Assembly (NCBI GenBank): GCA_009659925.1 | Contig: PUXW01000019.1 | Location: forward strand, 1-64,000 | Reading direction: 5' to 3' | Source: Nitratiruptor sp. | GTDB taxonomy: Bacteria > Campylobacterota > Campylobacteria > Campylobacterales > Nitratiruptoraceae | Length of the DNA stretch: 64,000 nucleotides | In this document: positions 1-8,460 of the stretch, piece by piece | Layout of the letters: each line of letters begins with the position of its first letter | How positions within the stretch are numbered: position 1 is the stretch's first letter | Made by a program: the position numbers and the translations under genes | The notes under the pieces: generated by a model | Databases searched by the model: none | Seen by the model: only the letters and a program-made list of their open reading frames with translations | Told to the model about the DNA's origin: nothing

Positions 1-5
1 CCGAT

Positions 6-227
6 TCAAACCACCCTGTACAAAGAAGGATCGAAAAGATAAAAGAGCTCGACTTTGTTCGCACTATCGAAAGATCGATTGGCCAAGAGTAAAGCCTGGG
101 GCACCTCTACCACCCGGGTGTGAAGACGCGGTTGGATCGTTGGTATCTTGCCTAAAATCCCATTGAGAGCGCCAGAGAGGACGAAGATGTTGAGCCCCCA
201 CTTGTTGGTGATGGCGACCCTAAACAT
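6..227 (-). CDS. Hypothetical 73-residue protein, last gene of the trkA-trkH-gph operon
   Basis: I do not recognise this protein. It starts with ATG at 227, eight bases inside the end of the phosphatase gene, which suggests translational coupling. Codon use resembles its neighbours (many ATC, CTC and GTC codons), which favours a real gene. The first 30 residues are moderately hydrophobic (NIFVLSGALNGILG); the C-terminal half is mixed and ends in an aromatic stretch (ELFYLFDPSLYRVV). There is no cysteine pair or clear domain. It could be a small accessory of the upstream genes or an unrelated tail gene. The stop lies six bases from the window edge, so what follows cannot be seen. Confidence 0.5.
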   Translation of the reverse strand: MFRVAITNKWGLNIFVLSGALNGILGKIPTIQPRLHTRVVEVPQALLLANRSFDSANKVELFYLFDPSLYRVV

Positions 228-867
228 CGACGATCTCTTCCAATTGGGCGAAGTGGTGGATGAGGTAGTCTGGTCCGAGGGCCTGGAGGTCTTCCCCTTG
301 GTTGTAGCCGTAGGTGACGGCCACGCAGGGGAGTTGGGCTTGCTGGGCGGCGAGGATGTCGTTCTTGCTATCGCCTACCATTAGCGCTTTTGTGGTTTTC
401 GACCTGTCTAAGATGTAGTGGAGCATGGCAGGATCTGGCTTTTTCCCATGGAGCGTATCACCCCCGACGACGATATCGAAAAGATCGATCTCCAAGGTTT
501 GCAATATGGGCCGGACGAAGCGCTCCGGTTTGTTGGTGGCGATGGCCAGCTTTTTGTGAGAGAGGCTCTCAAGGGTCTCTTTGACCCCTGGATAGAGGGT
601 GGTCTTTGTAACGAGGTTCTTTTCGTAGTGCTCCAAAAAGATCTCCAGGGCCTCCTTGAGGAGGCGATGGGAGAGGGGCTTTGGCTCTTTGGAGCCGCTA
701 AGGGCTCGATGGACCAGCATCTTGGCCCCGTTACCCACCCATGTGCGGATGGTTGCCTCATCGAAAGGTTCTCGACCAAGCCGAGCGAGCATGAAGTTGA
801 CGCTTCGTGCCAGGTCTGGGGCGCTGTCGATGAGGGTGCCATCCAGATCGAAGATGATCAGCTCCAT
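220..867 (-). CDS. gph: Phosphoglycolate phosphatase, HAD superfamily
   Basis: This HAD-family hydrolase of 215 residues probably removes phosphate from 2-phosphoglycolate or a similar small sugar phosphate in the cytoplasm. The N-terminal motif FDLDGTLIDS holds the nucleophile Asp and the acid/base Asp. Motif II is the Thr-Asn of AIATNKPE, motif III the Lys of GKKPDP, and motif IV is MVGDSKNDILAA. An alpha-helical cap follows motif I, as in the Gph/PGP group. Reading could begin at 903, but ATG 867 is preceded by AAGGGAG and places the first motif at residues 5-14, as usual. It follows trkH by 37 bases and is likely co-transcribed with it. Substrate is uncertain, since many HAD proteins share these motifs. 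Confidence 0.82.
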   Translation of the reverse strand: MELIIFDLDGTLIDSAPDLARSVNFMLARLGREPFDEATIRTWVGNGAKMLVHRALSGSKEPKPLSHRLLKEALEIFLEHYEKNLVTKTTLYPGVKETLESLSHKKLAIATNKPERFVRPILQTLEIDLFDIVVGGDTLHGKKPDPAMLHYILDRSKTTKALMVGDSKNDILAAQQAQLPCVAVTYGYNQGEDLQALGPDYLIHHFAQLEEIVDV

Positions 868-904
868 CTTCTCCCTTGCAAAATTTTCGCCATTGTAACA
901 CAAT

Positions 905-2359
905 TCAAAACCGCCGCCAAAACTCGGGACTCAAAAGCAAGATGAAGGTGTAAAATTCGAGCCTGCCCACGATCATAAAGAGGGCAAGTAGGAGCTTCTG
1001 GCCATCGGTGAAGATGGCGAAGTTCTCCGCTGGACCCACATGGCCAAAGCCTGGACCGATGTTCCCGATGGTGGCCAAAGCAGCGCTCACAGAGGTGAGG
1101 AAATCGTAGCCGCTGGCAAAGAGGAAGAGGGCGAGGGCCGTGGTGGTGAGGGTAAAGAGGAAGAAAAAGCCGGTCACACTGGCCAGGATTCGCGGGGGGA
1201 TGGGCCGGTTGTCGATGTAGATGCCAATGAGTGCCCTTGGGTGGAGGATCTGTTTGAGCTGGGCCAGGAGGGTTTTGATTAGGACCAGATAGCGGATCAC
1301 TTTGACCCCTCCAGCTGTACTGCCGGCATTGCCACCGATGAACATCGGCACGAAGATGGTGGCGATCGCGAGGGTCGACCACTTGGAGTAGTCGGTGGAG
1401 GCAAATCCCGTGGTGGTGATGATGGAGGCGATGGTGAAACAGGAGTGGGTCAGGGAGTGCCAGATGGTATCGCCCCCTTCCACCACATGGATGGTGGTTA
1501 GAGCCAGAGAGAGGAGGAGGACGATGGCCAGGAACCACCGCACCTCATCGCTCCCATAACCTCCCCAATCCCCCCGCAAGGCCCGTAGATGGGCGATGAA
1601 GTTGATGGCACTGGCGATCATGAAGAGGGTGGTGACCCAGAGGATAAAGGGGTTGTGCTCCCAGTAACCCAAGGAGGCGTTTTTGGTGGAAAAGCCTCCG
1701 GTGGAGATGGTGGAGAGGGCGTGGTTGATGGCATCGAAGGGTTCCATCCCACCCAGATAGAGGAGCAGGGCGTCGGCGATGGTGAGGAGTCCGTAGATCT
1801 TCCAGAGCCCCAAGGCGGTGTCGCGAATTTTGGGGGTGAGCTTTTCGAGGGTGATGCCGGTCGATTCCGATTTGAAGAGGGTGAGGGAGCCGGTGGGGTT
1901 GATGAGGGTGAGGAGTCCTACCCCAAGGACGACGATCCCCATCCCGCCCAGCCAGTGGGTGAGGGAGCGCAGCATCAGCACCCAATGGGGGAGTGCCTCG
2001 ATGTCGGTGTAGATGGTGGCTCCAGTGGTGGTGAAGCCGCTGATGGCCTCGAAGAAGGCATCGATCAGGGAGATGGAGGAGCCAAGATAGAGGGGGATCC
2101 CTCCGGCGATGCCCAACAAGATCCAGACCAGATTGACCGCCAAGATCGCCTCCTTGATCCCCATGGCCAGGGGCCAGTGGCGCAACCAGATCAAAAGGAT
2201 CCCGTTGAGGCCCAAAAAGGCGGCGACGAAGAGGGCGTAAGAGGTGATCTCTTCGTGCCAGAGGAGGCCTGTGAGCAGGGGGATGCAAAAGAAGAGTCCC
2301 AAGGTCGTTCCGATGATGGAGAGGAATTTGAGGATGGTCTTTAGAGCCCTTCGATCCAT
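905..2359 (-). CDS. trkH: Trk-type potassium uptake membrane protein TrkH
   Basis: This 484-residue inner-membrane protein is the K+-translocating subunit of a Trk system. It has the fourfold repeated membrane-pore-membrane plan. The four filter-like loops are visible near residues 107-115 (SGFTTTGAT), 214-226 (STISTGGFS), 311-321 (SIITTTGFA) and 427-443 (ATIGNIGPGFG), each with the conserved Gly. Length matches the family (about 480-500). The start ATG overlaps the 3' end of trkA by 19 bases, so the two are translationally coupled, and TrkA is its expected cytoplasmic regulatory partner. The first segment also has the typical hydrophobic N-terminal helix (TTLGLFFCIPLLTGLL). Confidence 0.93.
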   Translation of the reverse strand: MDRRALKTILKFLSIIGTTLGLFFCIPLLTGLLWHEEITSYALFVAAFLGLNGILLIWLRHWPLAMGIKEAILAVNLVWILLGIAGGIPLYLGSSISLIDAFFEAISGFTTTGATIYTDIEALPHWVLMLRSLTHWLGGMGIVVLGVGLLTLINPTGSLTLFKSESTGITLEKLTPKIRDTALGLWKIYGLLTIADALLLYLGGMEPFDAINHALSTISTGGFSTKNASLGYWEHNPFILWVTTLFMIASAINFIAHLRALRGDWGGYGSDEVRWFLAIVLLLSLALTTIHVVEGGDTIWHSLTHSCFTIASIITTTGFASTDYSKWSTLAIATIFVPMFIGGNAGSTAGGVKVIRYLVLIKTLLAQLKQILHPRALIGIYIDNRPIPPRILASVTGFFFLFTLTTTALALFLFASGYDFLTSVSAALATIGNIGPGFGHVGPAENFAIFTDGQKLLLALFMIVGRLEFYTFILLLSPEFWRRF

Positions 2360-3645
2360 GGCTTCGCCTCCTGTTCGTAGCGGCTATGGCAAAAGAGGAT
2401 GATCCGATCTCCTGGCTGGAGGATGGTGGTCCCAGGATCGAGGAGCTTGTCTCGCACGACGAAGAGACGTGCTGGAAACCTGGGTGGGGCGATCTTGGTG
2501 CCAACGAGGGTGGAGTCCGGCAAGATCTGGCGCACGAAGAGGCTCCCCCGCCCGCCGCAAAAGTGTCGTTGAGGAGCGATCTTGCTGGATGCGACCCGCT
2601 CCAAGATGGCGTAATAGGCCCCCATTTTGGGACCTCGGATCGGGACGATGGAGAGCTTGTGCATGAGGTCGTAGTAGTGGGGGTCGTTGTTGATGGCGAT
2701 GGTGCGCGGGATACCATGCTCTTTGGCTTCGAGACACTTGACGATGTTGGCTTCGTCGTCGTCGCTGGTGGCGATGACCATGTCGGCCCGATGGAGGTTC
2801 TCTTCGTCGAAGATGGTGTGTTCGGTATACTTGGCGTTGATGATGGTGGCTTGGTTTTGGAGGAGTTCGCTGGCCCTTTGGCACCTAATGGGATCGGTGT
2901 CGATGATCTTGAGCTCCACCTTGGGAGCGATCTGCTGGGCGATCTGGAGTCCTAAGAAGTTGGCTTCAAAGAGGACGACCCGCTTGATGGCGTTTGTGGC
3001 GGAGGTGTTGAGTTGCGAACAAAGAGTGCGGATTCCCTCAGGATAGCCCAAAAGGTAGATGAGGTCCCCCTCCTGGATGGGGCCAGAGGGCAGGAGGAGC
3101 TCCTTGTTTCGTTCCAGAGCTACTGGAGCCACCAGCTCCCCGTGGAGCTCCTCGAAGGTGGCTGGGATCGATCCATTGGCCATGACCGAGACCAGCAGAA
3201 GGTCGTCGCTTCGGGGGATCCCTTTGACGTTGTTGGCTTTGGGAAAGTCCAGGAGCAAGGAGATGGATGTGGCGGTGGTCAAAAATGGGAAGATCGCCTC
3301 GTCGATGCCAAGTCTTTTGGCGATGGAGCTCTTGGCGAAATAGGGGTTGCGCAGCCGGATGAGGGTTTGACTCGCTTGAATGGTGTCGGTGGCGATGAGG
3401 GTGGAGAGGAGATTGGCCTCGTCGCTGTCGGTGATGGCGATGAAGGTGTCGAAGCTGGATCGGGGGAGTTTGCGATAAGTATCTGGATCCTCCACATCTC
3501 CTAAAATCGGGAGAACGTCGATGGTCTCCCCTAAGCGCTCCAGAGCCTCCTGGTTCTTGTCGATGATGTAGACGTTATGGTGTGGGCAGAGGGTGCTGGC
3601 CAGGCGGTAGCCTACCTGTCCGGCTCCAGCGATGAGGATCTCCAT
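2341..3645 (-). CDS. trkA: Trk system potassium uptake regulatory protein TrkA
   Basis: TrkA is a cytoplasmic, peripheral-membrane protein that binds NAD(H)/nucleotides and gates TrkH. The 434 residues form two tandem units, each a Rossmann domain plus a TrkA-C domain. The first unit starts with ILIAGAGQVG at residues 3-12 and has the acidic residue ending strand 2 (VYIIDKN). The second starts near residue 228 (VVLFEANFLG) and has a degenerate glycine motif. The frame is open further upstream, but ATG 3645 puts the nucleotide motif at the N-terminus as in all TrkA proteins. It is first in trkA-trkH-gph-73aa, transcribed away from the efflux operon; the divergent gap is 70 bases. Confidence 0.93.
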   Translation of the reverse strand: MEILIAGAGQVGYRLASTLCPHHNVYIIDKNQEALERLGETIDVLPILGDVEDPDTYRKLPRSSFDTFIAITDSDEANLLSTLIATDTIQASQTLIRLRNPYFAKSSIAKRLGIDEAIFPFLTTATSISLLLDFPKANNVKGIPRSDDLLLVSVMANGSIPATFEELHGELVAPVALERNKELLLPSGPIQEGDLIYLLGYPEGIRTLCSQLNTSATNAIKRVVLFEANFLGLQIAQQIAPKVELKIIDTDPIRCQRASELLQNQATIINAKYTEHTIFDEENLHRADMVIATSDDDEANIVKCLEAKEHGIPRTIAINNDPHYYDLMHKLSIVPIRGPKMGAYYAILERVASSKIAPQRHFCGGRGSLFVRQILPDSTLVGTKIAPPRFPARLFVVRDKLLDPGTTILQPGDRIILFCHSRYEQEAKPWIEGL

Positions 3646-3715
3646 GATCTCTCCTTGTGGCCAGGGTGTAAAAATTATTCTACAATATGGAAAGAGTTCC
3701 AGGCAAAGGAAGAAG
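3646..3715. promoter_or_regulatory. Divergent promoter region between trkA and the efflux operon
   Basis: This 70-base gap separates two divergent start codons. On the + strand TACAAT at 3681-3686 is a -10 candidate for the efflux operon. On the - strand TAGAAT (complement of 3677-3682) is a -10 candidate for trkA, and the two overlap. No consensus -35 is evident, as is common in Campylobacterota. AAAGGA at 3705-3710 is the ribosome site for the ATG at 3716. Confidence 0.5.
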
Positions 3716-4837
3716 ATGAGAAGAAAGTGGGTGGCCACGGGAATCATCATGGCCCTCATCGCCCTTTTCTCCTATCTCGCCTACGATTTTTTCACCTACC
3801 GTAGCAAATATGCCGTGAGCGATGCGGCTTTTATCCGGAGCGACTCTTTGAGCTTTCTAGGATTTAAAGTGGGGGGCAAGGTGGTCCATCTGACCAAGCG
3901 GGAGGGGGAAGGGGTAGAAGCCGGGGAGCTGCTGGCCAGGCTGGATGATCGTGACTTTGTACTGGCCAAAGAGGGGCTTGAAAAGGAGATTGCAAGTTTA
4001 AAAGAGCACAACCAGGCCTTGCGGCTCAAAAGGGAGCGCGTTGCCAAGGATTTAGCCATCGAGCTGGAACTCCATCGCAACGAATATACCGCCGCGAGCC
4101 ACCAGATCGCAGCCCTTGAGGCCAAGATCGAAGGGTTACGAGCCCGGTACGAAAAGGTGGGTGCCGATGCCAGGCGGCTTGAGCGTTTGTGGGAGCGTCG
4201 CCTCATCGCCCGGAGCGATCTGGAGGCGGCCAAAAGCCAGCGGGACTATCTGGCCAAAGAGATCGCGGCCTTGAGGCAAGAGCTTCGGGCCAAGCGGGTT
4301 CAGCTCTCCAACGCCAAACTGGCCATCGAGGCGGTAAAAAATAAGCAAAAACTCCTCCAAGAGTTGGATCGCCAGATCGAAGCTGGAGAGGATCGAATCG
4401 AAGGGCTTGAGAAAGAGCTGGCCCAGATCGAGGAGAAGATCGGCTATTGCAGGCTCTATGCCCCCTTTGCCGGACGCATCGCCAAGCGGTTCGTCAATAT
4501 AGAGCGGGTGGTGGAGGCGGGTAGCCCCATCTACGCCCTCGTCGATCCCAGCCAGCTCCATGTGGAGGTGCTCTTGAGTGAGAAGAAGTTGCGGGGGGTG
4601 GCCCCAGGGAATCGGGTGTTGATCGAGGTGGATGCCTATCCGGATCGGGTCTATCGCGGCAGGGTGGAGGAGATTTTGCCCGCCTCGGCGGCCACCTTCG
4701 CCCTGGTGCCCCGGGACATCGCCAGCGGGGAGTTCACCAAGCTGGATCAGCGCTTCGTGGTCCGTATCCAGCTTTTAAACCCTACCCAGGATTTACGGGT
4801 TGGAATGGGGGCCAGCGTTGCCATCCAACGAAAATAG
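3716..4837 (+). CDS. HlyD/EmrA-family membrane fusion protein
   Basis: This 373-residue periplasmic adaptor would link the inner-membrane pump encoded next to an outer-membrane channel. A single N-terminal membrane anchor (IIMALIALFSYLAYDFF) is followed by the first half of a lipoyl-like domain (about 35-80, FKVGGKVVHL). A long coiled-coil hairpin rich in Glu, Lys and Leu covers about 85-235. The second lipoyl half (YAPFAGRIAKRFVN) and a beta-barrel domain (VEVLLSEKKLRGVAPGNRV) follow. The ATG at 3716 was chosen for its AAAGGAAGAAG ribosome site; 28 upstream in-frame residues look non-coding. It overlaps the next gene and belongs to the EmrA/FarA type rather than RND adaptors, because the partner is an MFS pump. 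Confidence 0.87.
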   Translation: MRRKWVATGIIMALIALFSYLAYDFFTYRSKYAVSDAAFIRSDSLSFLGFKVGGKVVHLTKREGEGVEAGELLARLDDRDFVLAKEGLEKEIASLKEHNQALRLKRERVAKDLAIELELHRNEYTAASHQIAALEAKIEGLRARYEKVGADARRLERLWERRLIARSDLEAAKSQRDYLAKEIAALRQELRAKRVQLSNAKLAIEAVKNKQKLLQELDRQIEAGEDRIEGLEKELAQIEEKIGYCRLYAPFAGRIAKRFVNIERVVEAGSPIYALVDPSQLHVEVLLSEKKLRGVAPGNRVLIEVDAYPDRVYRGRVEEILPASAATFALVPRDIASGEFTKLDQRFVVRIQLLNPTQDLRVGMGASVAIQRK

Positions 4838-6362
4838 GCCTTGGGAGATTGGCCCCAGGGAGCGGGCGCTTTTTACCTTCATCGTCATGGTGGGGGCCTT
4901 CATGGCCATTTTGGATACCACTGTGGTGGATGTGATCGTTCCTAAGCTCACCGGACCTCTGGCCACCGACATGTACGGGGTGCAGTGGATCATCACCAGC
5001 TATATGATCGCCGCGGCTATTGGCCTCTTGGTCTGCGAGTATTTGATCAAGAACTTTGGCTCGAAGCGGGTCTACCTGGCGGGGGTAGCCCTTTTTTCCC
5101 TGGCTTCTCTTGCCTGTGGCCTCTCCCACTCCCTGGAGCAGATCATCGCAGCCCGAATCCTCCAGGGTCTGGCCGAAGCCCTCATCATGGTCACCAGCCA
5201 TGTGATGGTCTTTAGCTATTTCCCTCCCGAAAAGAAGGGGCTTGCCATGGGGATCTTCGCCCTGGGAGTCAGTTTCGCCCCGGCCCTGGGGCCCACGGTG
5301 GGGGGCTATTTGAGCGAGTATTACGGGTGGCGGATGGTCTTCTTCATCAATGTGCCCATCGGGCTCTTGCTGGTGGTCGCCGGGCTCTTCTATTTACCCA
5401 AAGATCGCCATTTGGAAAGGGCAACCCTCAACTTCCTCAGCCTCTTCTTCCTCTCTCTGGCCACCATCGCCCTCTTGATCATGCTCTCCAAGGGGCAGCA
5501 GTTGGGGTGGTTCGATTCGACCCTCATTGGAATGCTCCTTTATGTGAGCGTGGTGGGCTATCTGCTCTACATCTTGAGCGAACTCCATGCCAAGGTGCGG
5601 CTCATCGACTTCAGCCTCTTTAGGCGGAGCGATTTTACCAACGGGATCTTGATCTACTTCATCATCCTGGGCTTTTCGATGTACCAGTACTTCTATCTGC
5701 TGCCCATCTACTACGAGCACATCAAGGGGCTGCCCACCCTCGATGCTGGGATTGCCGTTTTTGCCTTTGCCCTTTTCATCGGGATCTTCTCCCCTATCGC
5801 CGGAATCTTGAGCGATCGCATCGGGGCCAAGGTGACCATCGCCATCGCCAGCCTCATCTATGTCTCCACCGCCCTCTTCCTCTTGCCCCGGCTCAACTAC
5901 TACACCCCCCTCGCCCAGGCGATCCTGCTCACCATTCCCTTTGGGATCGGGATGGGGATGTTCTTCGCCCCGGTGACGGTGCTCATCTTGCAAAGCGCTC
6001 CGGAGCACAAAAGCGAACTGGCCATCGTCTTGATGGACTATGTCCGCTTCGTAGGGGGGAGTTTTGGCACAGCTTTAGCCACCAACAACATGGAGTACTT
6101 CAAGAACTTCCACTTCGATCGGATGGTGGAGATCCAAAATCGCGAATATGTAGAGCTCTTCTTGCGCCAGTTCCAGGAGTTCCTGGGCCTTTCGTGGGAG
6201 GTGGTCCAAGAGCTCTTTCGCCGCTACGAGCTCTTTATGAGCTACAACTACGGCTTTTCCAATACCTTCATCCACGCTGGCTACTGGGCGCTCTTTGGGC
6301 TTGTTTTCGTTGTGGCACTCTTCGTTGCAGGAGGGAAAAGTGCGGGGAATCGTCGTGGTTAG
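4800..6362 (+). CDS. EmrB/QacA-type MFS drug efflux transporter (DHA2, 14 TM)
   Basis: This 520-residue proton-driven exporter of the 14-helix DHA2 family likely exports drugs or other amphiphiles via the adjacent adaptor and outer-membrane channel. Motif D1 (AILDTTVVDVIVP, about 34-46) lies in helix 1 and motif C (LGPTVGGYL) in helix 5. The remainder shows regularly spaced hydrophobic segments. The start is uncertain: TTG at 4800 or TTG at 4818, both inside the adaptor gene; a GGGGG stretch precedes the second. The gene ends 23 bases inside the channel gene. All three efflux genes overlap, so they are expected to be made together. Confidence 0.87.
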   Translation: MEWGPALPSNENRPWEIGPRERALFTFIVMVGAFMAILDTTVVDVIVPKLTGPLATDMYGVQWIITSYMIAAAIGLLVCEYLIKNFGSKRVYLAGVALFSLASLACGLSHSLEQIIAARILQGLAEALIMVTSHVMVFSYFPPEKKGLAMGIFALGVSFAPALGPTVGGYLSEYYGWRMVFFINVPIGLLLVVAGLFYLPKDRHLERATLNFLSLFFLSLATIALLIMLSKGQQLGWFDSTLIGMLLYVSVVGYLLYILSELHAKVRLIDFSLFRRSDFTNGILIYFIILGFSMYQYFYLLPIYYEHIKGLPTLDAGIAVFAFALFIGIFSPIAGILSDRIGAKVTIAIASLIYVSTALFLLPRLNYYTPLAQAILLTIPFGIGMGMFFAPVTVLILQSAPEHKSELAIVLMDYVRFVGGSFGTALATNNMEYFKNFHFDRMVEIQNREYVELFLRQFQEFLGLSWEVVQELFRRYELFMSYNYGFSNTFIHAGYWALFGLVFVVALFVAGGKSAGNRRG

Positions 6363-7605
6363 TCTGGCTTTGAGTCTGTTTGGGGGAGGCTTCGAGGAGT
6401 TCCTTGCAGGCGTTGATGGCAATCTCCTGCTGCGCTCCAAGGATTTCGAGATCCAGGCTAAAAAGTGGCAGGTGCGGGTGGAGGAGGGGAAGGATCTGCC
6501 CCAGGTTGATGGAAAGGTGCACGGAATGCGCCTGGCCACTACGCCGACGATCACCTTGCATCTGCCCCAGGCTTCGATGACTCTACCCATGGGGAGCAAG
6601 AGCCGTTTTGAGGCAGAACTTGCCATCTCCTATCCCCTCTTTACGGGTCACGCCATCGCCCACTCCATCCAGCGGGCCAAGTTGGAGCTGATCAAAGCCA
6701 GATTGGAAAGACGGGACCTGCGCCGCCGACTCTACATGCAAGCAACTCTCCTTTACGGTCGGCTCTACCAGCTCCTTCACGCCAAAAAGGCCCTCCTCAA
6801 AGCCAAAGAGGCCCTCGATGCCAGCTACAAGCGGGCCAAAGGGTTTTATGAGCAGGGGCTCATTCCATTGAGCGATCTATACACCATCGATGCCAAGCGC
6901 TACGAAGTTCAAGCCCAAATCGAAGAGCTTGGAGCCAGAGTTATAGAGGTGCGCAACTTCATGGCCTATTTGGCCGGAGCCGCTCCGACCAAGATCACCC
7001 TTCCCACAATCGACTTACCAGCAAAACTGGATGTCCTGGAGCGGGGGGATATCTTGGCCTTGCGGGAGGCTCTACGCATCGGGGCGGTGGAGGTGGAGCT
7101 GGCCAGATCGAAACTCTTTCCCCGTATCGGGGTGAGGGGGGCGTTGCGCCGTTTTGGCGATAGCCTCAGACTCGATGGGGATGGGTATCGCAATGGGGAT
7201 GAGAGCTATGTGGGGGCGGCCATCACCTACAACTTCTACCATGGAGGCAGCAACAAGGCAGGAGTCGAAGGGGCCAAATACAAGCTCCTGGCTATGAAGA
7301 GCGCCTATGAGGACTATGTGCGCAAGGCCAAGAGCGATCTTGCCAGCGCCAAGGCCCTCCTTCACGCCCTCGAAGCCAAACGAAAGGCTGCCGCCAAGGG
7401 ACTGGAAGCGGCTCAGAGCTACTACGAGCTTACCCTCGGGCGCTATGAGAACCAGCTGGTCAGTGGGGATGAGCTTGCCCGCTCCATCGCCTCCCTGGCC
7501 CGGGCCAGGGCCGATTTGGCCGGAGTGGAAGGGGAGCTCTTCGTGCAAAAGTGCAAGATCTTGCTCCTCTCTTCCCTCAAACACTTCGAGGAGGTGGTTC
7601 GATGA
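6340..7605 (+). CDS. TolC-family outer-membrane efflux protein
   Basis: This 421-residue outer-membrane factor should form the exit duct of the tripartite pump. A hydrophobic signal-like N-terminus (VVVSLALSLFGGG) precedes two alpha-helical hairpin halves rich in Ala, Leu, Lys and Arg. Each half has a Tyr- and Gly-containing strand (ISYPLFTGHAI and ITYNFYHGGSNKAG), typical of outer-membrane efflux proteins. The GTG at 6340 is preceded by GGAGGGAAAA and gives a credible signal peptide; earlier in-frame starts lie deep in the MFS gene. It ends in an ATGA overlap with the phospholipase gene. Signal-peptide strength is modest but the family call is clear from overall design and position. Confidence 0.83.
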   Translation: MRGIVVVSLALSLFGGGFEEFLAGVDGNLLLRSKDFEIQAKKWQVRVEEGKDLPQVDGKVHGMRLATTPTITLHLPQASMTLPMGSKSRFEAELAISYPLFTGHAIAHSIQRAKLELIKARLERRDLRRRLYMQATLLYGRLYQLLHAKKALLKAKEALDASYKRAKGFYEQGLIPLSDLYTIDAKRYEVQAQIEELGARVIEVRNFMAYLAGAAPTKITLPTIDLPAKLDVLERGDILALREALRIGAVEVELARSKLFPRIGVRGALRRFGDSLRLDGDGYRNGDESYVGAAITYNFYHGGSNKAGVEGAKYKLLAMKSAYEDYVRKAKSDLASAKALLHALEAKRKAAAKGLEAAQSYYELTLGRYENQLVSGDELARSIASLARARADLAGVEGELFVQKCKILLLSSLKHFEEVVR

Positions 7606-8459
7606 AGATCGCACTGGTACTTGGAAGTGGGGGAGCCAGAGGATACGCCCATATCGGGGTGATTGAGGAGCTGATAGCACGGGGCCATGAGATCATCTCC
7701 ATCAGTGGATCGTCGATGGGGGCCCTGGTAGGTGGGCTCTATGCGGCAGGGGGGCTGGAGGAGTACAAGGAGTGGGTCTTGGGGCTTGACGCCTTCGATG
7801 TGGCCAAGTTGTTGGACATTAGCTTCGACAAGCGGGGATTCATCAAGGGGGAGCGGATCTTTCGAAAGCTCGAAGAGATCGTGGATCGGCGCCGGATCGA
7901 AGAGCTGCCCATCAAGTTCACTGCCGTGGCCACCGAGGTGCGGCGCAACAGGGAGGTCTGGTTCCAGGAGGGGGATCTCCTCACCGCTATCCGGGCCTCC
8001 ATCGCCATTCCCTCCTTCTTCACCCCCGTGGAGTTGAATGGGATGCTCCTCGTTGATGGTGGAGTCCTCAACCCCTTGCCGGTGGCTCCTGTTATGAGTG
8101 ATCACGCAGATCGGATCGTTGCGGTCAATCTCTACGCCGATCGGCCAAAGCCCCAGATCCAACTGCCCCAGCAGGAGCAAGAGCGCCTCGATCGGCTGGA
8201 GCAGGCCAAAGAGGCCCTCAAAGAGCGGTTCAAGGAGCTTGTGAGCGACGAGGACTACTCGATGTTCGACATCATCACCATGAGTTTCGATGGCATGCAA
8301 AACACCCTCATCCGCTACCGGCTGGCCGGATATCCGCCGGATCTGCTCATCGAGATCTCCAAGGATGTCTGTGGCACCTACGATTTTCACAAGGCCTACG
8401 AGGTGATCGAAGTTGGGCGGATGGTGGCCAGGGAGGCTCTAGACGGGGCTGGGATCTAG
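7602..8459 (+). CDS. Patatin-like phospholipase, RssA type
   Basis: This 285-residue serine hydrolase probably acts on phospholipid or fatty acyl esters. The oxyanion loop GSGGARG is at residues 8-14, the nucleophile elbow GSSMG at 36-40 (Ser38) and the catalytic Asp in VDGG at 151-154 (Asp152). These form the Ser-Asp dyad of patatins. No signal peptide is visible, so it should be cytoplasmic or membrane-peripheral. The start overlaps the efflux channel gene as ATGA, so it is the last gene of the efflux operon. The link to efflux is only contextual; membrane lipid repair under envelope stress would be one explanation. It ends one base from the convergent K+ channel gene. Confidence 0.85.
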   Translation: MKIALVLGSGGARGYAHIGVIEELIARGHEIISISGSSMGALVGGLYAAGGLEEYKEWVLGLDAFDVAKLLDISFDKRGFIKGERIFRKLEEIVDRRRIEELPIKFTAVATEVRRNREVWFQEGDLLTAIRASIAIPSFFTPVELNGMLLVDGGVLNPLPVAPVMSDHADRIVAVNLYADRPKPQIQLPQQEQERLDRLEQAKEALKERFKELVSDEDYSMFDIITMSFDGMQNTLIRYRLAGYPPDLLIEISKDVCGTYDFHKAYEVIEVGRMVAREALDGAGI

Positions 8460-8460
8460 T

